Counted from the first letter of the stretch, positions 1 to 9,584 are shown. The stretch is DNA of 64,000 bases from Paenibacillus eucommiae (GCF_017874215.1 NZ_JAGGLB010000008.1:62001-126000); one strand, 5' to 3'. Program-made: numbers and translations. Notes: generated by a model from the letters alone, not told the origin.

Positions 1-12
1 AGTGATACACTA

Positions 13-231
13 ATGGCAAGAAGAAGAAGTAGTAATACGTTGCTCATTCCACAAGCTCAACAGGCACTTGATCAACTTAAATATGAAGTTGCTCAAGAAT
101 TGGGCATCCAAATTCCGCAGGATGGTTATTATGGAAACATGGCTACTCGTGATGCAGGAGCAATAGGTGGTCACATCACACGCAGACTTGTCCAAATAGC
201 GGAGCAACAAATAACAGGGTTTAAACGTTAA
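13..231 (+). CDS. Alpha/beta-type small acid-soluble spore protein
   Basis: 72 residues, the usual size for an alpha/beta SASP. These proteins coat and protect DNA in the dormant spore and are cut by the Gpr protease at germination. The sequence has the family core: a KYEVAQELGI segment, which contains the Gpr cleavage region, and a C-terminal GGHITRRLVQIAEQQ helix. It starts at ATG 13; the ribosome binding site would lie mostly outside the window, so the start is not confirmed. A strong terminator follows, so it is probably monocistronic. Expression in the forespore under sigma-G is expected from the family but cannot be seen here. Confidence 0.93.
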   Translation: MARRRSSNTLLIPQAQQALDQLKYEVAQELGIQIPQDGYYGNMATRDAGAIGGHITRRLVQIAEQQITGFKR

Positions 232-250
232 TTTGAGCTTTTACCCAGAA

Positions 251-299
251 AAAAAGACTGTTCTACCCGCTTCTTCATTGGGGTAATAACAGTCTTTTT
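251..299 (+). terminator. Rho-independent terminator after the SASP gene
   Basis: The arms AAAAAGACTGTT (251-262) and AACAGTCTTTTT (288-299) are complementary and end in a T-run. The hairpin may also stop transcripts arriving from the right. Confidence 0.85.
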
Positions 300-301
300 C
301 T

Positions 302-890
302 TTATATATTTAGGGGCTTGGGGAAGTTGGAGGGCTTGTCTCCTGCTTGCGCTTCGGCATACTTGTATACCAATTCTTGTTGTGCCCACGTGCCAATTTT
401 GGCATGGTCCGTAAACGTTAACGGTACACCTTGTGCTTTGGGCTTTAGTGCATGAATTAGCATCACAATAAACTCAGCCCGGGTAATTGAATTGTCCGGT
501 CTGAAGGTATGATCAGAATAACCGCTAATCAATTTCGCTGTTAGAGCTTGCTGAATATGCACCTCTGCCCAATGTCTAGCAAGATCGCTGAACTTGACAG
601 ACGATGGGGCTGGCTTCAGTAATCTTAGCATTAAGCTCCGTTTTATCCGCTACGGTTGTGGCTTGGCTGATCAAACCTGAGTTTTCACCCGCTGAATTAT
701 ACGCCTTGACTATAAAGGTATAGATTGTACCTGGCTTTAAATTCACTACAGTATGCAAATAGACATTTCCGGTAATTGTCTCAAAGACAGGTTCACGATT
801 ATCGTCAAGATATATTCGATACCCAGTCACACCGACATTCGCTGTGGCCATTGGCCAATCTAATCTCACACTTGTTTGATTTACTTCCGA
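302..890 (-). pseudogene. Decayed surface protein remnant: fibronectin III plus S-layer homology domain
   Basis: Reading leftwards from 890, one frame encodes a fibronectin type III domain (RLDWPMATANVGVTGYRIY, then PGTIYTFIVKAYNSAGENS). About 90 codons in, around 605-630, it goes out of frame. The next frame continues at once with an S-layer homology domain (FSDLARHWAEVHIQQ, then GYSDHTFRPDNSITRAEFI) and the start of a second one. A stop at 891-893 cuts the reading frame upstream of the FnIII domain, and no start or ribosome binding site is seen. The remains look like the C-terminal end of a larger cell-wall-anchored protein. SLH domains normally bind pyruvylated wall polymers. It is unlikely to be expressed as a useful product. 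Confidence 0.75.
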
Positions 891-1020
891 TTATTATCTT
901 TTAACAAATCCCACCGATACGGAAAGTCCAAGGGCGCATCTATAAACCGTATCAAGGCCCTATTTTAGCATAAGAAAATCTGAAAACAATTTGCAAATGT
1001 TAACTTTATGTCCTGTTTTT

Positions 1021-1050
1021 CCGACAAAAAAATAGCATGTGTTGTATACT
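1021..1050 (+). promoter_or_regulatory. Candidate promoter of the MalT-type regulator
   Basis: A CCGACA -35-like box (1021-1026), an 18-bp spacer and a TATACT -10 box (1045-1050) lie about 40 bp before the ATG at 1088, which has a GGAGG ribosome binding site. Confidence 0.45.
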
Positions 1051-1087
1051 GAAAGCAAAAGAATTTTGCCGGAATCTCGGAGGAACA

Positions 1088-2636
1088 ATGAACCCCATAC
1101 ACGAACATATTCTATTAAAAACAAAAACAAGTATTCCCGTACCCCGAGAAAACTTAATAAATCGCAAGCGGCTGATAAACGCTATTACCAAGGGCTTGCA
1201 TGGAAGATTAACTGCAGTTTGCGCGCCAGCCGGATATGGGAAAACAACGCTTATAGGCCAGTGGGCTCGCGTGACCAACCATCTCGCCGTATGGGTTTCT
1301 CTAGACGTAACGGATAACGATCCGGTCAGATTTTGGCGTTACATCTCTCACGCCCTGGCCGGTCCCTTCCCTGCCGACACTACGAAACGAATCACGTCGC
1401 TTATTCAAGCTTTACCTACAGTATCGATTCATACATTCCTTGATGCCTTAATTAACGAACTGTGTACTTTATCCCATCCGCTTGTCCTCATACTTGATGA
1501 TTACCAAGCAATTAACAATCAGCGAATTCACGACAGTTTATCTTATTTTATCGATTATTTGCCAAATAGCGTTCATATGATTGTAGCAAGCCGAACCGAT
1601 CTTCCTCTTCCAACGAGCAAATGGATTGCAAGAGAAGAGCAAGTCAATATTAATGCTCTACATCTACAATTTACGATGGAAGAGATCGAGTCTTTCTATC
1701 ATGAGACAGTCGGCCCGCTTCTTTCCGCTCAGCATCTCAAAAAATTGCTGGATCGGACAGAAGGCTGGATCACCGGGCTTCAATTGGCAGCCCTTTCTCT
1801 TCGCTCTCATACGAATCGCGACCATTTTATTGAGGGGTTTAAGGGAAACAACAGAAGCGTGTCCGAATATTTATTTGATGAAGTATTCAATAAGCTTTCT
1901 GCCAACATCCAGCATTTCTTACTGCACACCTCTGTTCTTGAACGGATGGACGCTTTGATCTTCAACACTGTCACCCAACAATCGAATAGCAATCAAATTC
2001 TCGAACAACTTAGAGCTTTGAACCTCTTTATGAGCCCGCTAGATGATCAAGGCGTCTGGTTTCACTACCATCATTTGTTTGCTGAATTTCTTAGCAATGT
2101 GATTAAGCGCAGCGATCCTGCCGGGTGGCTTGAGACAAACCGTATAGCGAGCCAGAGCTTTGCTGCTAGGGGCATGATCGATGAAGCCATCGATCATGCC
2201 CCTAGCAGCTGAAGATTATTCTCTTCTCGAAAGCTTACTGGAGACACACATTGCAAACATCTTAAAGCGGGGAGAATTTACGAACTTGCTGCGTTGGTTT
2301 GAGATCGCCCTGCCAGAAACCACTTATTTTCCGGAATTATCTCTTATTTACGCTTTTGTTTTAACAGTAACCGGTCAGACTGAACGAGCTGCTGTGCAAT
2401 TGCGAGCCATTGAACAACAGGTTGAGACTGTGGATAATACGGAAAGACACAAGCACATTCAAAGCGGGATTTTGTTCCTCAAATCCAATCTGCTTTTCTT
2501 TATTGGGAATTACGAGGAGTGGCAGTTATTTGTGGACGAAATTGAAGAAGGTATGTTGCCTGATACTGGGGTGTTTTATAATTTTAACTATAATTCAACT
2601 GAACCTCTTGTAAAACGAACCCCTATAGGACTTAAA
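1088..2636 (+). pseudogene. MalT-type LuxR regulator, 5' part (frameshifted, transposon-interrupted)
   Basis: Start at ATG 1088 behind GGAGG. The N-terminal half is a STAND/MalT-type ATPase: Walker A APAGYGKTT about residue 46, Walker B VLILDDYQ about 133, then the winged-helix region (RTEGWITGLQLAALSL, HYHHLFAEFL) and the start of the TPR-like repeats. One extra C in the CCCC run at 2199-2202 shifts the frame. Removing it restores AIDHALAAEDYSL, as in intact family members. The coding sequence then runs to 2636, where a Tn3-family element has inserted. Deleting the element and one TTAAA copy rejoins IGLK to GELSPDAEL in frame with the piece at 9618. Such proteins are large inducer-sensing activators; the inducer here is unknown. 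Confidence 0.85.
2162..2209. repeat. Perfect inverted repeat (22-bp arms, 4-nt loop) at a frameshift
   Basis: The arms 2162-2183 and 2188-2209 are perfectly complementary with an AAGC loop, inside coding sequence. The right arm contains the extra C that breaks the regulator's frame. The left arm has GGGG at the matching position. Confidence 0.9.
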
Positions 2637-2674
2637 GGGGTCACCTCACGAAACGGAAAAAATCGTACGCTAAG
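2637..2674 (+). repeat. Left terminal inverted repeat of the Tn3-family element
   Basis: This 38-bp repeat matches the complement of the right end at 36 of 38 positions. It is flanked outside by TTAAA (2632-2636), the left copy of the target duplication. Confidence 0.95.
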
Positions 2675-2686
2675 CAATTACATGAA

Positions 2687-2724
2687 AAAACCGGACCCTT
2701 TATTCTACAAAAGAATCCGGTTTT
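2687..2724 (-). terminator. Terminator after the passenger operon
   Basis: AAAACCGGA (2687-2695) pairs with TCCGGTTTT (2716-2724), with an inner ATTCT/AGAAT stem. Read leftwards it ends in a T-run. It lies between the serine hydrolase and the left end of the transposon. Confidence 0.75.
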
Positions 2725-2815
2725 CGTAACCGGGTAGCTAGAACTCGTTGAACTAACGTTACCCGTCCCTCGTTTAACCCACCCCATGATCTAGTGTGTT
2801 TCTTGGCACGCGACT

Positions 2816-4294
2816 TCATCGGGCGTCAGTTTCAAAATTACTCCTCTTCTTAGCATGGTAATACAATCTGAAACGGCATACCCAATTCGTTATATTCACC
2901 AGCGATATTACAGCAAGCCATATAATCAGTGATGACATGGTGGTCCATAGTCCGAACCAAGGCAAAACTCGCCCACCGCCAATAAATGTTGTTAGTGGTG
3001 ACAGAAACAAGAGAATCAAGATAGGGAACAGTGTCCCGACCGATGAAAGAATCAATTTTCCGGTCGTGATGCCCTTTTTGCTCCTATTGATACGAAAATG
3101 TGTATATACACCCCAAAGAATCGTCGCAATCACCAGCACAATAATAAACGCCTCGATGTTTCTGCTGTTAAAGATAGAAGTTTCCGCCTTTTCACCCTTT
3201 ATAATCCCTGCAATCCCGTCGACAAAAGCTGAATAATCGACAAAAGTGTTTAAACCGGAGTTAAACATCATCGTGATGCCTAGCTGCTGATCCAAAAATA
3301 TCGTTTCTTCCGCCTTATACGTCCAGAAAATTCCGCTATGGGAAATCGTCCGGCCTTCATGTCCATCCTCTTCTGCAAGCCAACCCATACCATACGGGCC
3401 GCTCTGTCCGGCTGTATGGTATTGTTCCATCAGCTCTGGGGCAAGAAGACTGCCATTATATTGAGCTAGCATCCATTTTGCCATGTCTTCTGCAGTTGAA
3501 ATAATACCGGCGGGACCGTCAATAAACCATAACGGTTCGGCTTTTCTTATCGACTTTCCTAACAACAGATAATGCCCCTGAGGAATGGCAGGATTCTCAA
3601 TGATTTGTTGCGTGGTACTGACGTTGAAGGTGTCTTTCATCCCGACTGGCGCAAAGATATGATCATAGAGATACTCGGAAAAACGTTGCCCGCTGATCCG
3701 CTCAACGAGAAGTGCTAAGAATTGGTAGTTTGGATTGTGATAGTAGTATTTCGTTCCCGGATCGGCGGCAAGCTTTACCGTATTCATAGAGGCGTTGATC
3801 TCTTGTAACGCTTGGAATTGAGCGGATTTCGTCATGTCGGGATTCACTTTATCGTTAAGACCACTTGTCTGATTGAGTAAGTTCCGGATCGTGATGCGGT
3901 TGACACGTTCGTCCGTGGGAGAGATGTTTGAAAAGTATGAGACATACGGAGCATCAAGGTCAATAAGTCCTTTATCCGCCAGCTGCAATACAGCCAATGC
4001 TGTTATGGATTTGCTCAAAGAGGCAATCGGGAAGGTCGTCTTAGTGGTTATTTTTCTTCCATCGGAATATTCACCGTAGCCTTGCGTGTAGAACACATCT
4101 TCCCCATACGCGATTGAAAGAGATGCACCGGAAATATGGTTAACTTTCATGGTTTTCTTTACATAATTATCAATTTCAGCCACGATCTCTGTTTTACCTC
4201 GAGTTTCAACAGCTGCTGCAGGAAATACGGAAATAAACACCGCCAGAAGCATGCAAATTAAACAAGCGAGGATACTTTTATACACGACAGTCAT
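2816..4294 (-). CDS. Secreted, membrane-anchored beta-lactamase-family serine hydrolase
   Basis: About 492 residues from ATG 4294, chosen because the AAGGAG site overlaps the earlier in-frame GTG. It has an N-terminal signal sequence, then a class C beta-lactamase/PBP4*-like domain with the three expected motifs: SxxK (SLSK, about residue 92), YxN (YHN, about 185) and HSG (about 319) in place of KTG. Three hydrophobic helices (about 380-400, 415-440 and 450-475) anchor the C terminus. Family members are D-amino-acid peptidases, esterases or wall-modifying enzymes; true beta-lactamase activity is only one option. It is the last gene of a response regulator/kinase/hydrolase operon inside the transposon, 57 bp after the kinase, so it is probably the system's target. 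Confidence 0.85.
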   Translation of the reverse strand: MTVVYKSILACLICMLLAVFISVFPAAAVETRGKTEIVAEIDNYVKKTMKVNHISGASLSIAYGEDVFYTQGYGEYSDGRKITTKTTFPIASLSKSITALAVLQLADKGLIDLDAPYVSYFSNISPTDERVNRITIRNLLNQTSGLNDKVNPDMTKSAQFQALQEINASMNTVKLAADPGTKYYYHNPNYQFLALLVERISGQRFSEYLYDHIFAPVGMKDTFNVSTTQQIIENPAIPQGHYLLLGKSIRKAEPLWFIDGPAGIISTAEDMAKWMLAQYNGSLLAPELMEQYHTAGQSGPYGMGWLAEEDGHEGRTISHSGIFWTYKAEETIFLDQQLGITMMFNSGLNTFVDYSAFVDGIAGIIKGEKAETSIFNSRNIEAFIIVLVIATILWGVYTHFRINRSKKGITTGKLILSSVGTLFPILILLFLSPLTTFIGGGRVLPWFGLWTTMSSLIIWLAVISLVNITNWVCRFRLYYHAKKRSNFETDAR

Positions 4295-4351
4295 TTTATT
4301 GATCAGCACTCCTTATATTGAGATAAGGAAATGCTAACCCTTAAATATCAA

Positions 4352-5458
4352 CTATTTATCAACTCGGCATAAAAAGCTTACGGTTACTTTTCCGCCGCCA
4401 CGGGAACTGTTTGCAACCTGTAAGCCTCCCTGATGCTTTTCGCACAGTGTTTTGCTAGTGTAAAGCCCTAACCCATGATGCTCATTGGCTTCCGGCGCCT
4501 CTCCCCGATAAAAAGGGAGAACGGCTTTCAGCAACCCTTCATTGGAAAACCCTGGGCCATCATCGGTGACCGTTATGGAAAAGAAGCCGTTGCGAACAAG
4601 GTAATCGACTTTCACTTGACTGAAAGCATATCGAACTCCGTTTGCTATCATATTTTCAAAAACCTGCATAACGAGATCCAGATCGACAAACAAACTTGTC
4701 GAATCCGCATTCCTGCACGAGTCGTAGGTTTTACCTCTTAAGTCTGCAATCCGGCTGGCGCCGTCATCCAGTAAGGCGATGAGTGTGTCGATTTCAATCT
4801 CCTGTTTGTTTATCGGTATATCATCCAGCTTCTGAATCGAGCTCATGGCCTCTACATAACGCTCCATCCGCAATATATGAGATTCCATCGTTTTAATCGT
4901 GTCCAGAAGTTTTTCCTCGGATATTTTTTTTTGCGGCAGATAGCTGTTTATAAACTCGAAATATCCTTTCATGATTGACAACGGCGTTCTCAAGTCATGA
5001 GCGAAAATGGCACTTATCTGATTGCGTTCCTCGGCCGAGCGCCAAAGGGCTTTAAAATTGCTTTCCAGTTGGCTGCGCATCTTTTCAAATGCGCGGCAAA
5101 GGTCGCTCATTTCATCCCTGCTGTCATAGGAAACTTGAAACCCCAAATCGTTCGCCGAGATTTTCTCCGATGCGCTCATCAAGATTTCCAGAGGTTTTTT
5201 CAATTTCAGTTTATAAAAGAGGCTGGCCATCAAGACTAATCCGACTCCGATCGTCAACAACATCGCGATAATCTGAGCAGTTAGAACCCAATCGTTTCCG
5301 GAAGGATGATCGGCAAAGCGTCGCCGAATCCGATCGGCCCATTCGAATTCGAACACAATGGCTGTTAAAACGGCGACTAAATACACGCAATTTAATGCAA
5401 TGAAGGATTGCAGCATGGTCATATTCTTCAGTCGAAGATAGCTTATTATTTTCGCCAT
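4352..5458 (-). CDS. Two-component sensor histidine kinase
   Basis: 368 residues. Two membrane helices (about 17-37 and 59-81) enclose a short outside loop of about 20 residues. A HAMP domain follows, then a DHp domain with phospho-His 154 in AHDLRTPLS. The ATPase domain has an N box (ENMIANGVRYA), a G1 box (DDGPGF, about 299-304) and a G2 box (HGLGL, about 328-332). All catalytic motifs look intact. The small outside loop resembles intramembrane-sensing kinases that respond to envelope stress or antibiotics, but the signal is unknown. It overlaps the response regulator by 13 bp, so the two are translationally coupled. It lies within the Tn3-family element. Confidence 0.9.
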   Translation of the reverse strand: MAKIISYLRLKNMTMLQSFIALNCVYLVAVLTAIVFEFEWADRIRRRFADHPSGNDWVLTAQIIAMLLTIGVGLVLMASLFYKLKLKKPLEILMSASEKISANDLGFQVSYDSRDEMSDLCRAFEKMRSQLESNFKALWRSAEERNQISAIFAHDLRTPLSIMKGYFEFINSYLPQKKISEEKLLDTIKTMESHILRMERYVEAMSSIQKLDDIPINKQEIEIDTLIALLDDGASRIADLRGKTYDSCRNADSTSLFVDLDLVMQVFENMIANGVRYAFSQVKVDYLVRNGFFSITVTDDGPGFSNEGLLKAVLPFYRGEAPEANEHHGLGLYTSKTLCEKHQGGLQVANSSRGGGKVTVSFLCRVDK

Positions 5459-6117
5459 TTATACCCTACACCCCAGACGGTTTCTACCTTGTTTTCGCAA
5501 CCATGCTCTTTCATTTTAGATCGAATGCGTCTGATATGCTCAGCGATCACGGAGCTGTCACCTTCTTCGTCCGTTCCCCATACTCGTTCATAAATACGTT
5601 CTTTATCAAAAACCATTCCAGGATGTGTTGACAAAAGCTCTATGATATCAAACTCTTTTTTTGCCAAATAAATTTGTATGTCGTTACAGTAAAGCGCTCG
5701 CTCTGAATAATCTATGACCAGATCGTCGCTAAATTTAACCGAAGATTTCTTTTGATTTCGAATTTCTCTGCGTAAATGGGCATCCACTCTGGCGCCTAGT
5801 TCATGGATGCTGAACGGTTTTTGAATATAATCATCTCCTCCAGCCTGAAAACCGTTTATTTTATCCGCATCTTCTACACGTGCGGTAAGAAATAAAATGG
5901 GGCAGGACACAAAACTCCGGATCTTCCTGCATACGTCAAGACCGTTAATCTCAGGCATGTTGATATCCAGCAAAATAATGTCCGGTTGCTTTTCAACTTG
6001 CCGCAACGCATCATTGCCGTCCTTTGCCGTCAATACAAAATACCCGTTTACTTCAAAATAATCCCTCAGGAGTTTTCGAAGGTCATCTTCATCATCTATG
6101 ATCAATATCTTTTTCAT
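5446..6117 (-). CDS. OmpR/PhoB-type response regulator
   Basis: 223 residues. The receiver domain has acidic residues at 8-10, phosphoacceptor Asp51 (ILLDINMPE), Thr78 (FLTAR) and Lys100 (IQKPFS). A winged-helix DNA-binding domain follows (KKEFDIIELLSTHPG, then HIRRIRSKM, then VWGVGYKW). It starts at ATG 6117 behind an AAGGG-type site. It heads the passenger operon and overlaps the kinase gene. It probably activates the serine hydrolase gene and its own operon. Nothing is truncated. Confidence 0.92.
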   Translation of the reverse strand: MKKILIIDDEDDLRKLLRDYFEVNGYFVLTAKDGNDALRQVEKQPDIILLDINMPEINGLDVCRKIRSFVSCPILFLTARVEDADKINGFQAGGDDYIQKPFSIHELGARVDAHLRREIRNQKKSSVKFSDDLVIDYSERALYCNDIQIYLAKKEFDIIELLSTHPGMVFDKERIYERVWGTDEEGDSSVIAEHIRRIRSKMKEHGCENKVETVWGVGYKWRK

Positions 6118-6152
6118 TTGCCCTTCCTTCTTCCCAAATATTTGCTCCCATC

Positions 6153-6158
6153 ATTATA
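6153..6158 (-). promoter_or_regulatory. -10 box (TATAAT) upstream of the response regulator
   Basis: A perfect TATAAT on the minus strand lies about 35 bp before the ATG at 6117. The -35 region (TTCGTT, 6177-6182) is weak and falls in the T-loop of the tRNA-like relic, so the promoter may need an activator. Confidence 0.5.
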
Positions 6159-6161
6159 CTA

Positions 6162-6235
6162 CCAAGCTCAGCGCGGAACGAACCCCTGATCGCATCACTG
6201 CCAGCGATGCGGTCTCCCAGCTGAGTTAAGCCTCC
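6162..6235 (-). other. Degenerate tRNA-like sequence (tRNA-Ala-GGC-like relic)
   Basis: On the minus strand, 74 nt follow the tRNA layout. An acceptor-like GGAGGCT and TA at positions 8-9 come first. Then comes a D-arm CTCAGCTGGGAGACCGC, one base from the common bacterial CTCAGCTGGGAGAGCGC. The anticodon stem is CATCG/TGATG around the loop CTGGCAG, giving U33 and anticodon GGC. The T-loop is TTCGTTC. The D-stem is half broken, the T-stem pairs poorly, only about five of seven acceptor pairs form after allowing an indel, and there is no CCA. It is not a working tRNA. Its position just upstream of the passenger operon suggests it was carried in with it or serves as leader or promoter DNA. Confidence 0.5.
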
Positions 6236-6279
6236 TCTATTCCACTAAACTCCCGTTAGCTTAATCCCCCTAGTCTGCT

Positions 6280-6399
6280 TGTCATAATAAACTATACCTC
6301 AAACTGACGTCAGAAGACCACTTGAAAAGCGTCAGAATAGGATAGTAATTAATATTAATTGACTCATTCCGCAAAGGGTTATAGACTTATTCCTGACAC
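6280..6399. other. Candidate res (resolution) site of the transposon
   Basis: The region before tnpR holds three stretches bounded by GTCA/TGAC-type half-sites: 6280-6309 (TGTCA...TGACG), 6330-6364 (CGTCA...TTGAC) and about 6382-6399 (TAGAC...TGACA). This matches the three-subsite plan of Tn3-family res sites just upstream of tnpR. The subsite limits are inferred. Confidence 0.5.
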
Positions 6400-6420
6400 T
6401 ATTGGGATGAGGAGCTTTTT

Positions 6421-6685
6421 ATGAAGGGTCAACGCATTGGTTATGTCCGGGTAAGCAGCTTCGAGCAAAATCCAGAACGACAATTGGAACAAGTTCAGAT
6501 AGATCGGCTATTTACGGACAAAGCATCCGGTAAAGATACGCAAAGACCGCAATTAGAAGCGTTACTCGCGTTTGTTCGTGAAGGAGATATAGTGGTGGTA
6601 CATAGCATGGATCGTCTTGCTCGCAACTTGGATGACCTATGGCATCAGTCGTGAGACGTTGTATCAATATCTGAGGGGAGACTAA
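6421..6685 (+). pseudogene. tnpR: Tn3-family resolvase with a large internal deletion
   Basis: The N-terminal 75 or so residues are a serine recombinase catalytic domain: the active-site Ser lies in RIGYVRVSSFEQNPERQ, then SMDRLARNLDDL. The frame stops at 6654. Directly after, in another frame, comes GISRETLYQYLRGD, the last residues of the helix-turn-helix tail of such resolvases, ending at 6685. About 100 codons are missing: the end of the catalytic core, the long E helix and most of the DNA-binding domain. The product cannot be a working resolvase. The ORF starts at ATG 6421 after a GAGGAG site. Confidence 0.88.
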
Positions 6686-6687
6686 AC

Positions 6688-9584
6688 ATGCCGCGTCGTA
6701 GCATCCTCACCTCAACCGAACGTGCCTCCCTCTTGGCATTTCCAACTGCCGAAGATGAGCTTATCCGGCACTACACCTTAAGTGAGCCGGATTTATCCGT
6801 CATCAAGCAGCATCGCGGTGGGCACAACCGCCTCGGCTTTGCCGTTCAATTGTGCTACCTGCGTTACCCCGGCTGCGTGTTGCCCACAAATACTCAACCG
6901 TCAGAGGCGCTTTTATTCTTCGTAGCACGGCAATTGCACCTCGATCCTGGTCTATGGCCGCAGTACGCTCAGCGGGTTGAAACCCGGCGCGAACACTTGC
7001 TGGAATTGCAAGCTTGGCTTGGGGTGACTCCATTCGGGACGTCTCATATCCGTAAGTTCGTCCATCATCTTTCCGAACTCGCGCAGCAGACTGACCGAGG
7101 CATGGTGTTGGCAACGGCATTACTGGATATGTTATGCCAACAACATATCATTGTACCGACCATCGATGTGATCGAAAGGGTGTGCGCAGAAGCACTCACC
7201 CGTGGAATCCGGCATGTATACGAGGCATTAACTGAGTCCTTGTCCGCAGACCTACGGAAAATGCTGGACAATCTGTTGTCTGTTCGTGAGGGCACCATGA
7301 CCAGTTCATTGACTTGGCTACGGCAGCCACCGGGCGTTCCGAATGCCAAACATGTCATGGCACATATCGAACGGCTGCGAACTATTGGAACCTTGGGATT
7401 ATCAGATGGTCTGGTACGTACCGTTCATCAGAATCGGTTAATGAAAATCGCCAGAGAGGGCAGCCAGATGTCCTCGCAGCATCTGCGAGATCTGGAATCC
7501 ACCCGCCGCTACGCTACTTTGGTCGCTGTCGTACACGATACCCGAGCCACACTTATCGACGAAATCATAGATATGCACGACCGTATACTCGGGATGCTAT
7601 TCAACCGAGCCAAACGAAATCACACCGATCGCTTTCAACAGTCGGGAAAGGCGATCAACGACAAGTTGCGTCTTTATTTCCGCATCGGTCGAGCACTATT
7701 GGAAGCCAAACAAAGTGGAGGTGATCCGTTTGCGGCCATTGAATCCATCTTGCCATGGCAGGTATTTACCGAGAGCGTCACAGAAGCAGAAAGATTGGCT
7801 CAGCCCGCAGACTTCGACTATCTTCCGCTGATCGGTGACGGTTTCAGCCAGCTTCGCCGCATTACTCCAACACTTTTGGAATCGCTTCAACTCAAAGCTG
7901 CGCCAGCCGCACGTGACATTCTGGAAGGGGTGGAATTACTTAAGAGCATGAATCAACGTCAAGTGCATAAGGTGCCAGAAGATGCACCGACGAGTTTCAT
8001 TCGCAAGCGCTGGGAAAACGTTGTCCGCACAGAGGACGGCCTTGACCGTCGCTTCTACGAACTCTGCGTGCTGACGGAGATGAAGAACGCTCTACGCTCT
8101 GGTGACATTTGGGTGCAGGGATCACGCCAGTTCAAGGACTTCGAGGAGTATCTATTGCCGATACCACGCTTCACAGATCAACGTCAACGCCAAGAGCTTG
8201 GCTTAGCCGTAGACATCGATTGTGAACGCTTCCTTGAAGAGCGGCTGAAATTACTGGAACGAGCTGCCGGATGCTGCCATTACAGACAGTGGACTCAAAA
8301 TCACCCCTCTCACCAACGCGGTTCCAGAAAAAGCAGATGCCCTGATGCGTCAAGCGTATGCGTTGCTACCACATTTGAAAATTACCGATCTGTTGTTGGA
8401 AGTGGACGGATGGACTGGCTTCACGCGTCACTTCACCCATATGAAGACCAACGATTCAGTCGCTGATAGAAATCTGCTTTTGACTGCAATCCTCGCTGAT
8501 GGGATCAATCTCGGACTGACTAAAATGGCGGAATCCTGCCCCGGCGCGACCTACGCCAAGCTGTCCTGGTTACAGGCATGGCATATCCGCGATGAAACCT
8601 ACTCGGCGGCGCTGGCCGAAGTGATCAACGCGCAGTCCCAACAATCCTACAGTACTTGGTGGGGAGACGGCACGACTTCATCATCAGTCGGTCAGTGGTT
8701 CCGGGCTGGCGGCACAGGCCAAGCCGCCGGGCGTCACATTCTACACACATATATCAGACCAATATGCACCATTTCACATCAAAGTCATCAATGCCGCTGT
8801 ACGCGATGCGACTCATGTACTGGATGGTCTGCTGTACCACGAGTCGGATTTACACATTGAAGAACACTACACCGACACAGCAGGCTTTACTGATCATGTT
8901 TTTGGCCTGATGCAACTATTAGGATTCCGCTTTGCACCGCGCATCCGCGACCTCAAAGACAAAAATCTATATGTGCACGGAGACATAAAAGCATTCCCAA
9001 CGCTGGCAAGCCTGATCGGTGGCGGCATCAACGTAAAACACATCCGTACTCAATGGGACGATGTTCTTCGCTTAGCAGCGTCGATTAAACAGGGCACCGT
9101 TACCGCCTCTCTGATGCTTAGAAAGTTGGGCAGTTATCCTCGTCAGAACGGACTAGCTATGGCGCTTCGGGAATTAGGACGTATCGAGCGTACACTTTTC
9201 ACGCTGGATTGGCTACAAAATGTTGAACTGCGCCGCCGGGTACAGGTTGGCCTGAACAAAGGTGAAGCCAAGAATGCTCTAGCCCGCGCCGTATTCTTTA
9301 ACCGACTGGGCGAACTGCGTGACCGCAGTTTCGAGAATCAGCGCTATCGTGCTTCCGGCCTCAATCTGGTGGTAGCAGCCATTGTACTGTGGAATACAGT
9401 CTACTTGGAACGAGCGATACAAGCGTTAAGAACGCGCGGACGATCGATTGATGACAACCTATTACAACACCTATCACCACTCGGATGGGAACACATCAAC
9501 CTGACTGGCGACTACACATTGCAACAGAGCAAGCAGGTAGCACCTGGCAAGTTCAGGCCGCTACGTCCAGTCAGTTACTCTTAG
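6688..9584 (+). pseudogene. tnpA: Tn3-family DDE transposase, inactivated
   Basis: Almost the whole of a typical TnpA of about 1,000 residues can be traced, but in three frame segments. It opens with PRRSILTSTERASLLAFP from ATG 6688 behind GGGGAG. Near 8265 a small deletion joins KLLER to a shifted [13 protein letters not shown]. Near 8735 a second deletion joins QAAGRH to a shifted [16 protein letters not shown], losing roughly ten residues. The first catalytic Asp (LADGINLGL) and the Glu ([10 protein letters not shown]) are present. The Asp of the usual SSSDGQ motif is Val (SSSVGQ), a likely loss of the second catalytic residue. It ends inside the right terminal repeat. It is very unlikely to act. 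Confidence 0.92.

Noticed and set aside
6162..6235. Functional tRNA-Ala gene
   Set aside because: D-stem and T-stem do not pair properly, the acceptor needs an indel, and no CCA or plausible 3' end is present.
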